Below, piece by piece: positions 8,829 to 17,585 of a DNA stretch of 64,000 bases (the stretch's first letter is position 1; every line of letters begins with the position of its first letter). A model generated the notes under the pieces. The model worked only from the letters and a program-made list of their open reading frames with translations. It did no database searches and was not told the DNA's origin. Source of the DNA: VAZQ01 sp963841705 (GTDB taxonomy: Bacteria; Pseudomonadota; Alphaproteobacteria; Rhizobiales; Xanthobacteraceae); contig CAWJDY010000043.1 of the NCBI GenBank assembly GCA_963841705.1, positions 54,092 to 118,091 on the forward strand, read 5' to 3'. The position numbers were made by a program, and so were the translations under genes.

Positions 8829-9101
8829 GGTGGGTTAGTGGTACTGCGTCACAAGTTGCCCCTCGACGTCATTCCGGGGCGCAGGAAAATCGGCCGTGCC
8901 GATTTGCCTGCGAGCCCGGAATCCATAACCCCAAGCAGTAATGTGTGCCACCGCAGCGTAACCACTTTCATCACTGCACGGCCTGTGGTTATGGATTCCG
9001 GGCTCCGCTCGCACTCGGACGGCGCGAAGCGCCGATCCGAGCACTCGCGGCCCCGGAATGACGGGCTAGCGTAGCTTGTGACGCAGTACGGCTAACCCAC
9101 C
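8829..9101. repeat. 273-bp imperfect palindromic element (MITE/REP-like)
   Basis: The two ends are near-perfect inverted copies: GGTGGGTTAG followed by GTACTGCGTCACAA at 8829-8854 answers TTGTGACGCAGTAC and CTAACCCACC at 9076-9101. Nested inside are a second pair (GACGTCATTCCGGGGC against GCCCCGGAATGACG) and a third (GAGCCCGGAATCCATAACC against its complement at 8986-9004). No reading frame of substance lies within. The arrangement looks like a non-autonomous, hairpin-forming intergenic repeat. The gap 8701-8828 holds nothing recognisable. Confidence 0.8.
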
Positions 9102-9193
9102 CTACGCAGCGATCGTGATTTAACTTCATCGAAACGCGCTCTAATGTGGACGGCACCGAGGGGCCGGTTCGCGTCCTGCTGGTAGAATGCGTC

Positions 9194-11293
9194 TCAATTC
9201 TCGAGGAAGCTTCGAAGAATCCGTGACCGGCTGGGGTGCCGCAGCTTCCGCAGGGCCTTGGCCTCGATCTGCCTGATGCGCTCGCGCGTCAGCGAGAACT
9301 GTTGGCTGACCTCTTCCAAAGTATGATCCTTGTTCATGCCGATGCCGAACCGCATCCGCAGGATGCGTTCTTCGCGCGCGGTAAGCGAGGCGAGCACGCG
9401 CGTCGTGGTCTCGCGCAATTCCGAGTGGATCGCGGCGTCAATCGGCGCAATCGCGCTCGTGTCCTCGATGAAATCACCGAGGTGCGCACCCTCCTCATCG
9501 CCCACGGGCGTCTCGATCGAGAGCGGCTCCCTTGCAAGCTTGAGAGCTTTGCGGACACTCTCCAGCGGCATCCCGAGCTTTTCAGCAAGCTCCTCGGGCC
9601 GCGGTTCGCGGCCAATGTCGTTTAGCATCTTCCGCGACACGCGGGTTATCTTGTTGGCCACCTCGATCATGTGTATCGGGACTCGGATGGTGCGCGCCTG
9701 CTCGGCGATCGAGCGGCTCATCGCCTGGCGGATCCACCACGTCGCATAGGTTGCGAACTTGTACCCGCGGCGGTACTCGAACTTGTCGACCGCCTTCATC
9801 AGGCCGATGTTGCCTTCCTGGATCAGGTCGAGGAACTGCAGCCCGCGGTTGGTGTATTTCTTGGCGATGGAGATGACGAGGCGCAGGTTCGCTTCCACCA
9901 TCTCCTTCTTCGCCTGGCGCGACTCGCGCTCGCCCTTCTGCACCATGTGCACGATCTTGCGGAACTCGCCGATCTCGAGCCCGGTCTCGCCGGCAAGCAC
10001 CTGGATGTCGTGGCGGTACTGGCGGATCTTGTCCTTCTCCCTGGCGATGAAATTCTTCCAGCCCTTGACAGCGAGCTTGGAGACGCGGTCGGGCCAGCGC
10101 GGATCGAGCTCCGAGCCCTGATAGTTGCGCAGGAACTCCTCCCGCGTCACTCCATGGCTTCCGGCAAGGCGCATGAGGCGGCCCTCACAGCCGACGAAAC
10201 GCTTGTTGATGTCGTAGAGCTGGTCGACCAAAGAATCGATGCGGCTCTGATTGAGCCGCAGCGATTTCACTTCCGCGATGATGTCGTGCTTGAGCCTCTT
10301 GTAGCGGCGCTCCCGTGCAGGCGAGAGCGCGGTGCTGTTGAGCTTGAGCTCGATGTCCTGCTCCTGGAGCGGGCGCAGACGCTTGTAGGCGTCGGCCACA
10401 TGATCCAAGGTTTCCAGCACCTTCGGCTTGAGCTCGGCCTCGATTGCGGCGAGCGGAGGCGAGCTCCCCACATCTTCGGCATCCATTTCCGATTCGCTCG
10501 GTATGCCCTCGTCCGCTTCCACCCCTTCGCTGTCGGGACGGATTGGTGCGGGCCTGAAGGGAGTCGGAGCGGGCGGTGCCGCGGGCGGTGCCGCCGTCCG
10601 TGCAAGCGGCGGCACGCCGGCAATCGGTGCAGCGGGAACTGGCTGCCCGTCTGCTGTGATAACGGCGGCGGGCACAGCCTTGCCCTGGGGACCGGCGTAG
10701 GTCTCTTCCAGATCGATGATATCCCGGAGGAGGACTTTCCCCTCATTGAGCTCGTCGCGCCAGATGATGATGGCCTGGAAGGTGAGCGGGCTCTCGCACA
10801 GCCCGGCGATCATGACCTCGCGGCCCGCCTCGATACGCTTTGCAATCGCAATTTCCCCCGCGCGCGAAAGCAGGTCCATGGAGCCCATCTCGCGCAGATA
10901 CATGCGCACCGGATCGGTGGTGCGCTCCGTCGGCTCCTTGGCATCGGACTTTGCGGGGACCGCGCGCGGACTTTCGACCAGTTTGGCTTGCGCCTCTTCT
11001 TCCGGCTCCTCGCGCGCCTCCTCATCCTCGCTGGCGTCCTCGGTTTCGACGACATTGACGCCCATCTCGCTGAACATCGCGACGACATCCTCGATCTGCT
11101 CGGACGTGATCTTCTCGGAGGGCAATACCGAGCTGATCTGCTCATGCGTCACGTAGCCCCGCTTCCTGGCGTTGCGAACGAGCTCCTTGATCGCCGCATC
11201 TGATGCGTCGAGCGTGAGCTGGTCGAGCGGCGATGCGGGATCCTCAGGCTCCGGCACCTGCTCCTTCGGCGTGAGCTTAGTCTCGCGCGCCAT
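9194..11293 (-). CDS. rpoD: RNA polymerase sigma-70 factor, RpoD type
   Basis: 699 residues from the ATG at 11293, which has AGGAG just upstream; a GTG at 11353 would add 20 residues. Region 1.1 is near the N-terminus (ARKRGYVTHEQISSVLPSE), an acidic and then Pro/Ala-rich linker and the large non-conserved region follow, then region 2 (NLRLVISIAKKYTNRGLQFLDLIQEGNIGLMKAVDKFEYRRG; YATWWIRQAMSRSIAEQ), region 3 and region 4 (TLEEVSQQFSLTRERIRQIEAKALRKLRHPSRS). It therefore looks like a complete primary-type sigma factor. It is not beside dnaG, its usual alphaproteobacterial neighbour, so a second copy elsewhere is possible. Confidence 0.93.
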   Translation of the reverse strand: MARETKLTPKEQVPEPEDPASPLDQLTLDASDAAIKELVRNARKRGYVTHEQISSVLPSEKITSEQIEDVVAMFSEMGVNVVETEDASEDEEAREEPEEEAQAKLVESPRAVPAKSDAKEPTERTTDPVRMYLREMGSMDLLSRAGEIAIAKRIEAGREVMIAGLCESPLTFQAIIIWRDELNEGKVLLRDIIDLEETYAGPQGKAVPAAVITADGQPVPAAPIAGVPPLARTAAPPAAPPAPTPFRPAPIRPDSEGVEADEGIPSESEMDAEDVGSSPPLAAIEAELKPKVLETLDHVADAYKRLRPLQEQDIELKLNSTALSPARERRYKRLKHDIIAEVKSLRLNQSRIDSLVDQLYDINKRFVGCEGRLMRLAGSHGVTREEFLRNYQGSELDPRWPDRVSKLAVKGWKNFIAREKDKIRQYRHDIQVLAGETGLEIGEFRKIVHMVQKGERESRQAKKEMVEANLRLVISIAKKYTNRGLQFLDLIQEGNIGLMKAVDKFEYRRGYKFATYATWWIRQAMSRSIAEQARTIRVPIHMIEVANKITRVSRKMLNDIGREPRPEELAEKLGMPLESVRKALKLAREPLSIETPVGDEEGAHLGDFIEDTSAIAPIDAAIHSELRETTTRVLASLTAREERILRMRFGIGMNKDHTLEEVSQQFSLTRERIRQIEAKALRKLRHPSRSRILRSFLEN

Positions 11294-11456
11294 GATTCTC
11301 CTGGTTGCGCTGAGCAGCGCCGCATAGTCGAGCAACGCCGAAGAGTCTTTCACCGGGTCGCCACTAAAGACACGGCGCGTCGCCGGGCCTGTCGAACTTT
11401 CGCCTCGGGGTCCTGTCGGTTCGGTCCCCGAGATTCGTCTTATGGCACGTCTTGGC

Positions 11457-13385
11457 CTAAAAAGCTCGATCGATCTCGCCCGAGCTCAGCGCATTTGCTG
11501 CATCCATGGGCCCCGGCGATGCCCCAGTCAATCGGGCGATTTTCTTCACATGCGCGATTGCAGCCAGCGCCCCCGTCGTCCGGGTGAGGAGCTCGAGAGC
11601 CGTATCGTCGTCGTCGCGGACGGGCTGGAGTGCCTGATCCAGATAGGAGCGCGCGTTGGGATCATGCTCTATCGCAATCTTCATCAGCAGGAGCCGCGCG
11701 GCCGTAGCTGCGAGAATCGCGTGCTTGCTCAAGGTTTCCGCGACGAGCCGCGGCCAAAAAATCCAGGGATGCTCGCGCGGCAAGCCCGGTCGGCGCTCGG
11801 AGGGACGCTTCAGACGCAGGATGCCCGCCTGGAGCGGGTGCACGTTCTCTAATCGAACCGTCGTTGCGAAAGCGACCAGTATCTTGACCAAGCTGCCCAT
11901 CGGCCCGCCGCTGGCCGCCATGCGTCGGAGCAGCGTTTTCATGTGCTCCGGCGTGTAATAAAGCGACCAGGCTTCGCGGTAGATCGTCTCCCACTCGTGC
12001 TTGCTCATGTTGGGGTGAGAGGTGCAGACATGCTCGACGTCGTATTTGTTGAGGTCCGCCTCCATCGCGGCCTCCTTTTTCCAGAGGACCTGGTGATCCT
12101 CCGAGCCGGGGAGCGGCGTCAGGCAGAAAAACTCGAGGATGTCGAGCGGCAGCTCCTTCTGAATGATCGCAATATCGCGTCTGATCGTTTGCGGCGTGTC
12201 GGCGGGAAAGCCGAGAATATACCCAGCAAGCGTGATGATGCCCTGGGCCTTCCAGGCGAGCAGCATCTTGCGGTACTCGGTGATCTTGTTCTGCCGCTTC
12301 TTTGCGCCTGCGAGATTGTCAGGATTGATGTTCTCCAACCCGATGAAGACGCGCGTAACCCCGGCCCGCTTCGCTTTCTCGATGAAATTCGGGATCTTGT
12401 GACACAAGGTGTCGACTTGGATCATGAGGCCAAGCGGAATGTCGGACCGCTCGCGCAACTCGGCCAGGCGGTCGAAGATCGCCTCCCACCCCCTGTTGCG
12501 CGCGAAATTATCATCGGTAATGAAGAATTTATGAATGCCATGAGCCCAATTGACGCGCACGAGCTGCTCGATGTCATCCGCCGAACGGAAACGCGACTTG
12601 CGACCTTGCACGTTGATGATGGTGCAGAACGAGCATTGATAGGGACAGCCGCGACCGGCGTCGAAACTGGTACTCAGTCCGAGCGTGCGCGCCACGTACC
12701 GCTTGGGGAGGAACGGCACGGGCGTACCCTCCAGTCCCGGCAGGTCGTGCATGAAGTTGTATTCCGCGGCAAGAACGCCCTCTGCTGCGTCGCGCAGGAC
12801 GTTGTCGAGCCGGCCCTCAGCCTCGCCCGCAAACATGGCGATGCCCATCTTCCGGCAGGCGTCGAGCTCGACCGCGCTTCCATCCAGCATCGATAGGCAT
12901 CCCGAAACGTGGAAGCCGCCAATCGCAACCGGAATCCCAGCCGCCTTGAACGGTCGCGCAATGTCGAGGGCGCGAGGATATTGGTTCGACTGAACACCGA
13001 CGAGAGCGACAAGGCCAAGGTTGTGATGGCGCCGGAAGCGGGCGAGCAGCGCCGGCACATCCAGCCGAGCGTTGGTCTCGTCGATGACTTCAATATCGAG
13101 GGCGACGTCTCGCCCCAGAACCTGCCGTTTGGCGCAATCGGCGGCAATCGCATAGACGGCAGCGAGCGAGTTCGAGGGGATTGTCGCGCGCCACCAACGG
13201 ATCACGTATCCGTCGTCGTCGTAGTGCGACGGCTTGATCAGAACAAGCTGGAAGCATCGACTTGCCGATAGTGCGGACTGCATCCCAGGCTGCTCGCAGG
13301 ACGTCAGCAGATTGGAATCCGCAGTGCCGGTCTCCGCCGTGGATTGACCGTACGCGTATGTCGGTTGTACAAGGGAACTCACCAA
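11457..13385 (-). CDS. B12-binding domain radical SAM protein
   Basis: Up to 642 residues. An N-terminal cobalamin-binding-like half (FQLVLIKPSHYDDDGYVIRWWRATIPSN ... GLVALVGVQSNQYPRALDIARPFKAAGIPVAIGGFHVS) is followed by the radical SAM core with the cluster motif CPYQCSFC and a typical DDNFARNRGWEAIF strand. Such proteins reduce S-adenosylmethionine to a radical for methyl transfer or rearrangement; the substrate is not evident. The start is uncertain: TTG 13385 or GTG 13382 open the frame, but similarity begins only about residue 44, and ATG 13283 is an alternative. It points away from the cold-shock gene. Confidence 0.85.
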   Translation of the reverse strand: MVSSLVQPTYAYGQSTAETGTADSNLLTSCEQPGMQSALSASRCFQLVLIKPSHYDDDGYVIRWWRATIPSNSLAAVYAIAADCAKRQVLGRDVALDIEVIDETNARLDVPALLARFRRHHNLGLVALVGVQSNQYPRALDIARPFKAAGIPVAIGGFHVSGCLSMLDGSAVELDACRKMGIAMFAGEAEGRLDNVLRDAAEGVLAAEYNFMHDLPGLEGTPVPFLPKRYVARTLGLSTSFDAGRGCPYQCSFCTIINVQGRKSRFRSADDIEQLVRVNWAHGIHKFFITDDNFARNRGWEAIFDRLAELRERSDIPLGLMIQVDTLCHKIPNFIEKAKRAGVTRVFIGLENINPDNLAGAKKRQNKITEYRKMLLAWKAQGIITLAGYILGFPADTPQTIRRDIAIIQKELPLDILEFFCLTPLPGSEDHQVLWKKEAAMEADLNKYDVEHVCTSHPNMSKHEWETIYREAWSLYYTPEHMKTLLRRMAASGGPMGSLVKILVAFATTVRLENVHPLQAGILRLKRPSERRPGLPREHPWIFWPRLVAETLSKHAILAATAARLLLMKIAIEHDPNARSYLDQALQPVRDDDDTALELLTRTTGALAAIAHVKKIARLTGASPGPMDAANALSSGEIDRAF

Positions 13386-13510
13386 GTTTTCGGTCTGCCT
13401 TGCCTAGCTCCCCTTTGGGCCGCTCTCAAGTCATTCGCCAAAACTCGGACCTACCGATGGCGCGATACTCGCGCGATCGCCTACATGAGCGCAATCCTAA
13501 GGAGACGGAG

Positions 13511-13717
13511 ATGGCGACAGGAACCGTGAAGTGGTTCAATCCGACGAAGGGGTATGGTTTCATTCAGCCTCAGAGCGGTGGCAAGGACGTGTTCGTCCAC
13601 ATTTCCGCTGTCGAGCGGGCCGGACTAAGCTCCCTGAATGAGGGGCAGGTCGTCGAATACGAGGTCGTCAGCAATCGCGGGAAGGAATCGGCAGAGAAGC
13701 TCAAGGTCACCCGATAA
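13511..13717 (+). CDS. cspA: Cold-shock protein (CspA family)
   Basis: 68-residue single cold-shock domain. MATGTVKWFNPTKGYGFIQP contains the RNP1 motif (KGYGFIQ) and DVFVHISAVE the RNP2 motif (VFVHI), the surface aromatics that melt RNA secondary structure. A strong AAGGAGACGG precedes the ATG. It lies near a DEAD-box helicase and a second, broken cold-shock gene, so this stretch may once have been a larger cold-response cluster. The symbol is generic; alphaproteobacteria carry several paralogues. Confidence 0.95.
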   Translation: MATGTVKWFNPTKGYGFIQPQSGGKDVFVHISAVERAGLSSLNEGQVVEYEVVSNRGKESAEKLKVTR

Positions 13718-13839
13718 GAGGGTGACCCGGTCCACAGCATTCGCACAGAGCTGCAAGCAGCGGCTCCAACCCTGGGGCAAACAGTGCCTGCGTGGACCTT
13801 GTTTTGCGGTACGTAGCGATGCATCGTTGCTAGTCCGTA

Positions 13840-14028
13840 CTACTTCTTCTTTTTCTTCGGGTTGGCGAGGTTGTCCGCTGCGTCCCTTGCCAACCTGAGC
13901 GCCCGCAAGCGCGCAGTCTTCTCCCGGGCGGCGCGCGCCTGGGCCTGATAGTCGGCCCAGGCCTGCGCACCTTCCCGAGCGCGTTGCTCCTTTTTATCCT
14001 CTGTTTGTTTCGTCATCTGTTTCGTCAT
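13840..14028 (-). CDS. Small basic conserved-looking hypothetical protein
   Basis: 62 residues, very rich in Lys, Arg, Ala and Gln: MTKQMTKQTEDKKEQRAREGAQAWADYQAQARA, ending LANPKKKKK. It looks like one long charged helix, probably nucleic-acid or ribosome associated, but no function is known to me. Two adjacent ATGs (14028 and 14016) are possible starts. It follows the DEAD-box helicase by 36 bases on the same strand and could be co-transcribed with it. Confidence 0.65.
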   Translation of the reverse strand: MTKQMTKQTEDKKEQRAREGAQAWADYQAQARAAREKTARLRALRLARDAADNLANPKKKKK

Positions 14029-14064
14029 CGCAAAGGCGGCTCGTTTTCGGAATGGTTCGCAGTG

Positions 14065-15423
14065 TCACTCGAACTGCTGACTGGCCGTGACGCGCACCGG
14101 ATCAGCTTGTTTCCGGCCGGTCTTTCGTCCCGCCTCGCGATACAGAAAAGCGGGAAGTCCTGTCGGAGGCTTGCGCCGTTGCTCCGCTCGATCCTGCTGG
14201 CGCGGCGCATCCTCCCGGTGCTGCGGTTTGCCGAGGGCATGAGAACGCGGCCGGGTTGGGCGGCTCTGCTGGGCCGGACGCCCGGTTTGTCGGGTCGAGG
14301 AGGAATGATCGGTCACCGGAATGGACATGCGGATCAGCTTCTCGATGTCACGCAGGAACGGCCCCTCCGCGGGCTCGCAGAGGGAGATCGCGACGCCTTT
14401 CGCGCCGGCTCGCGCCGTGCGGCCGATACGGTGCACGTAAGTCTCGGGCAGGTTGGGGAGGTCGAAATTGACCACGTGGCTGATACCATCGACGTCGATC
14501 CCGCGCGCGGCGATATCGGTCGCGACCAGCGTGCGCACCTCGCCATTGCGAAAGCCTGCCAGTGCGCGGTTGCGCTGGCTTTGCGACTTGTTGCCGTGAA
14601 TCGCTTGCGCAGCGATGCCGGCCTGGCCGAGGCTACGCACCACCCTGTCGGCCCCACGCTTGGTGCGGGTGAATACGAGGGCCCGGTCGATCGATTCCCG
14701 CCGCAGGATGTCCGCGAGCATGGCCGGCTTGGCGGCACGATCAAGGCGCAGGATGCGCTGCTCGACACCTGCGACCGTCGAGCCCTCCGGCGTCACGACG
14801 ACCTTCACCGGATCGCGCAGCATCGCGCGTGCGAGCTCGGCGATGGCCTGCGGCATCGTAGCCGAAAAGAGTAGAGTCTGCCGGTCGACCGGCAGCTTCC
14901 CCACGATCTTACGGATGTCTTGGATGAAGCCCATATCGAGCATTCGATCGGCTTCATCGAGCACGAGAAATTCCACCTCGCCGAGGCGCAGAGCATTGCC
15001 CTGCACTAGGTCGAGCAGCCGTCCCGGGGTCGCGACGAGGATGTCGAGCCCGTCACGCAACGCCCGTACCTGGCCACCCATCGGCACCCCGCCGATCACC
15101 AGCGCGGCGCTGATGCGAAGATGGCGGCCGTAAGCGCGGAAACTATCGAGAATCTGTCCGGACAGTTCGCGGGTCGGGCTGAGCACCAGCACCCGGCAGC
15201 ACTTGCGCGGCATACTCCGCCTATGGGCGGAGATGTGATGCAGTATCGGCAGCGCAAATGCCGCGGTTTTGCCGGTGCCGGTCTGGGCAATACCGATCAC
15301 GTCACGGCGGGAGAGAACGGTTGGGATAGTCTGCGCCTGAATCAGCGTGGGCGTGACGTATTTCTCTTCTGCAAGCGCACGTTCGATCGGGTCGGCGAGG
15401 CCAAAGTCCTGAAATGAGGTCAA
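14065..15423 (-). CDS. DEAD-box ATP-dependent RNA helicase, RhlE-like
   Basis: 452 residues from TTG 15423 (LTSFQDFGLADPIERAL), the point where family similarity begins; the frame is open 52 codons further upstream without similarity. Motifs in order: Q motif YVTPTLIQAQTIP, motif I AQTGTGKT, Ia PTRELSGQ, II VLDEADRM, III SATMP, IV LVFTRTK, V ATDIAARGIDV and VI HRIGRTARAG. The tail of about 90 residues is Arg/Pro/Gln-rich and probably binds RNA. RhlE-type helicases remodel RNA in ribosome assembly and mRNA turnover, often in the cold, fitting the neighbouring cold-shock gene. Confidence 0.93.
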   Translation of the reverse strand: MTSFQDFGLADPIERALAEEKYVTPTLIQAQTIPTVLSRRDVIGIAQTGTGKTAAFALPILHHISAHRRSMPRKCCRVLVLSPTRELSGQILDSFRAYGRHLRISAALVIGGVPMGGQVRALRDGLDILVATPGRLLDLVQGNALRLGEVEFLVLDEADRMLDMGFIQDIRKIVGKLPVDRQTLLFSATMPQAIAELARAMLRDPVKVVVTPEGSTVAGVEQRILRLDRAAKPAMLADILRRESIDRALVFTRTKRGADRVVRSLGQAGIAAQAIHGNKSQSQRNRALAGFRNGEVRTLVATDIAARGIDVDGISHVVNFDLPNLPETYVHRIGRTARAGAKGVAISLCEPAEGPFLRDIEKLIRMSIPVTDHSSSTRQTGRPAQQSRPTRPRSHALGKPQHREDAPRQQDRAEQRRKPPTGLPAFLYREAGRKTGRKQADPVRVTASQQFE

Positions 15424-15739
15424 ATGGATACAATCTTTATATGGTGCGAGATGGCACAGGTCCTGAGCGCTCTGCGCCCCCTGACCGCCATGTCGCAGGG
15501 TGGGTGAAGACACCCCCGCGTGATCTGGGTTGTCACTGATGGATGAGCAAGCCAGATACCGTTTTACGGGGATCCGCACACGCGGCTTGCCATGACCTTA
15601 TGAAGGTCGCGTCGTTCATATGGAGCATACATATGTTAATTTCAAGGCGCTTGCCTTCCGAGCCGCCAAGCTGGTCTCTCGCGCGGCCAAGCCGGTCCCC
15701 AGCCTGCTCCATTTCGGCGCGGCTTGTCCGGCATTAATG

Positions 15740-15841
15740 TACCCGATACGCAACAAAGTTCTTGTAGATGGAAACGAGTTCGTCCATATCTCCACCGTCG
15801 AACGCGCCTGCCCAACTGACTCAGTCGGGACGGGCGCCTGA
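15740..15841 (+). pseudogene. Cold-shock protein relic
   Basis: In the frame ending at 15841 the sequence reads VLVDGNEFVHISTVERACPTDS, which lines up with DVFVHISAVERAGLSSL of the intact cold-shock gene at 13511. Neither the N-terminal KWFNxxKGYGFI part nor the C-terminus is present and the frame closes soon after. This is a degraded copy. The rest of 15424-15956 holds no other gene that I can recognise; it is the shared upstream region of the helicase and of rpsU. Confidence 0.65.
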
Positions 15842-15956
15842 ACAGAACCACGAAAACCAACAGAACCACCGTAATATCGTCAGATCCAGTCAATCATCGA
15901 GCCCTGCCCCGGCCCCGACGGCCGCATAGCGGGCTGCAACAAAGATCGGAAAACGC

Positions 15957-16244
15957 TTGCAGGTATTCGTTCGCGAAAACAATGTCGATCAGGCTCTTAG
16001 GATTCTCAAGAAGAAGATGCAGCGCGAGGGCGTCTTTCGCGAGATGAAGCGCCGGAAAGCTTATGAAAAACCGTCCGAGCGCAAGACCCGGGAGAAAGCA
16101 GAAGCCATCCGCCGTGCACGCAAGGCGGCCCGCAAACAGGCGCAACGCGACGGATTGATTCCAACCCCCAAGCGTCGCGAGCTCACACGCGGCGGGGTTG
16201 GACGCGGCCGCGAAGGGGGCACGGAGAGCCAAAGGAGAGCGTAA
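15957..16244 (+). CDS. rpsU: 30S ribosomal protein S21
   Basis: 95 residues beginning at a TTG (QVFVRENNVDQALRILKKKMQREGVFREMKRRKAYEKPSERKTREKAEAIRRARK), an unmistakable S21 with its two basic helices. S21 sits at the 30S platform near the anti-Shine-Dalgarno of 16S rRNA and helps initiation. Weak start codon and a poor ribosome binding site are common for this gene in rhizobia. The C-terminal tail (LTRGGVGRGREGGTESQRRA) is longer and Gly/Arg-rich than in Escherichia coli. It is one of several S21 types that these bacteria may carry. Confidence 0.93.
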   Translation: MQVFVRENNVDQALRILKKKMQREGVFREMKRRKAYEKPSERKTREKAEAIRRARKAARKQAQRDGLIPTPKRRELTRGGVGRGREGGTESQRRA

Positions 16245-16287
16245 GCTTGTTCAGGCTTTCGGTCCGAATCAGGGATGAAGCCGGTCC

Positions 16288-16410
16288 GTGGCACAAACAG
16301 GCGTTTCGAGAATTCTGATCGGCCCCTACGGACTGCACGCCGTGCTTGCCGTGGTACTTGCGCTGTTTCTCGGATTTCTTTGGGCCTTCAACTTCACGGC
16401 CTTCTTTTAA
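16288..16410 (+). CDS. Possible single-span small membrane protein
   Basis: A 40-codon frame starting at GTG 16288: MAQTGVSRILIGPYGLHAVLAVVLALFLGFLWAFNFTAFF. Residues 16-34 form one strong hydrophobic segment, so the product would be an inner-membrane miniprotein. Start codon and ribosome binding site are weak and I know no family, but a clean transmembrane helix in an otherwise empty gap is more than chance composition would usually give. Confidence 0.4.
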   Translation: MAQTGVSRILIGPYGLHAVLAVVLALFLGFLWAFNFTAFF

Positions 16411-16461
16411 GCATTGGCGCGCGACCTACCGGCATTTCCAAAGACACGCCACACCCCGCGC

Positions 16462-16743
16462 TCAGAAGTCGGTACTGATCAGATCGTAAGACCCTTTCCG
16501 TCCGCGTGCATAGACCTTTGCGGCGGCGGCGTAGATCAAGTCGCGATTCGCATCGAAGGCGCTGAGAAGTCCATCCTCATTGAGCCGCATGCCAGGCTGA
16601 ACGCACCGCAAAGCATCTTCGGTTATGAAAAAAACAGCTTCCAATGCGCTGTCGTGGCCCCAAAACCGCACGGCACGTCGGGTAGCGTCATAAAAACGGC
16701 TCTTATTGGGAAAGCTGAGCGTCATCGCCGGATGATTTTCCAA
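16462..16743 (-). CDS. DUF1488-family protein
   Basis: 93 residues: MENHPAMTLSFPNKSRFYDATRRAVRFWGHDSALEAVFFITEDAL, ending FDANRDLIYAAAAKVYARGRKGSYDLISTDF. The pattern of a strand-rich N-terminus with RxVRFWGHDS and the closing YxRGRKGSYxLxxxDF matches DUF1488, a small family common in proteobacteria with no settled function. An internal ATG (16725, MTLSFPN) is the more usual start for this family. Confidence 0.8.
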   Translation of the reverse strand: MENHPAMTLSFPNKSRFYDATRRAVRFWGHDSALEAVFFITEDALRCVQPGMRLNEDGLLSAFDANRDLIYAAAAKVYARGRKGSYDLISTDF

Positions 16744-16752
16744 AGTTGCACC

Positions 16753-16935
16753 TTACTCCGAGCTCACCGGGAAGTCGCGAGAGGTGTTAACATCTGCGTC
16801 AGGTTCGGGCTCGGCACGCTCAGCTTTGCGCTGCGCAGCCTTTTCGTCCTTTCTTCGTTGCTTTTCCTCGCTGCGCGCGCGCGCTGCCCTCTGCCGTTCA
16901 GCCCGATCTCTACCGTAGTTTGGCTTGAATGCCAT
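16753..16935 (-). CDS. Small Lys/Arg/Glu-rich hypothetical protein
   Basis: 60 residues from ATG 16935, which has AGAGG seven bases upstream: MAFKPNYGRDRAERQRAARARSEEKQRRKDEKAAQRKAERAEPEP. It is a highly charged, helix-forming, probably intrinsically mobile protein. The frame remains open upstream but composition changes there, so the internal ATG is preferred. It is nine bases upstream of the DUF1488 gene on the same strand, so the two are likely co-transcribed. No function is known to me. Confidence 0.65.
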   Translation of the reverse strand: MAFKPNYGRDRAERQRAARARSEEKQRRKDEKAAQRKAERAEPEPDADVNTSRDFPVSSE

Positions 16936-17055
16936 CGGATCCTCTTTGTGGCCGGTTGATATCATCCGAGACAATCCATAGATATATAATCGCTGGATGT
17001 ATAGCCGCTCGAATCTGCCCTTTTGGCAGCGTTCCCGAAAAGGTGATGCTCTGTT

Positions 17056-17289
17056 ATGGCTCGGAAACCGGGAACGCGTGCCAGCGCTGAATTCGTGCTG
17101 TTCGATGTCTTTTATGAGGACGGCTCGCGGCGGTCCAATCGCAAGGTGCCAAGTGCGGTGCTGGCCGGCATAGAAGGCGAGGCCGCCGCTGCCGTCTTCC
17201 TTACCGAGCAGGACCAGGCGATTGCAACGAAGTCCGGGCTCCCCGCAGTTGCCATAAAGGCCGTACACCGCTCCGGCAGAAAGGGTTAG
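17056..17289 (+). CDS. Conserved-looking hypothetical protein
   Basis: 77 residues: MARKPGTRASAEFVLFDVFYEDGSRRSNRKVPSAVLAGIEGEAAAAVFLTEQDQAI. The composition is that of a real soluble alpha/beta miniprotein and the next gene follows after three bases. I do not recognise the family. It runs divergently from the minus-strand pair DUF1488/charged protein. Confidence 0.6.
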   Translation: MARKPGTRASAEFVLFDVFYEDGSRRSNRKVPSAVLAGIEGEAAAAVFLTEQDQAIATKSGLPAVAIKAVHRSGRKG

Positions 17290-17292
17290 CTC

Positions 17293-17538
17293 ATGCGCAT
17301 CTACATATTCAAGTCAGAGTCGAGGAGGGAGCTGCGTGCATTCGCAGGCGATATAAGCGGGGACAAACTCCCGAAAAACCACGGTCCCTGGACGGCCACT
17401 GGCGTGATCGGAGCAGAGAAAGCACCTCCCCATAATCTCTCGCGTGAAGTGATCGAAGAAGCAATCCAAACTGAGGGATTTCAGCTCTGGCGCCTGCAGA
17501 AAAAAGCAAAGAAGGAAAAGCTCCAGTCTGCGCCATAG
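17293..17538 (+). CDS. Conserved-looking hypothetical protein
   Basis: 81 residues: MRIYIFKSESRRELRAFAGDISGDKLPKNHGPWTATGVIGAEKAPPHNLSREVIEEAIQTEGFQLWRLQKK. The layout (N-terminal strand, central GPW, C-terminal helix followed by a basic tail) is that of small rhizobial proteins of unknown function I have seen in similar genomes. Three bases separate it from the preceding gene, so they form a two-gene unit. It ends 47 bases before the distal end of the tRNA array, which runs convergently. Confidence 0.6.
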   Translation: MRIYIFKSESRRELRAFAGDISGDKLPKNHGPWTATGVIGAEKAPPHNLSREVIEEAIQTEGFQLWRLQKKAKKEKLQSAP

Positions 17539-17585
17539 AGCTCCGCGCTGGGAGCCCGGCGCGTCTATGAGCTACACCCTCGAAT

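Noticed and set aside
9671..11203. 510-codon plus-strand frame opposite rpoD
   Set aside because: Antisense to an unmistakable sigma factor; no ribosome binding site or motif.
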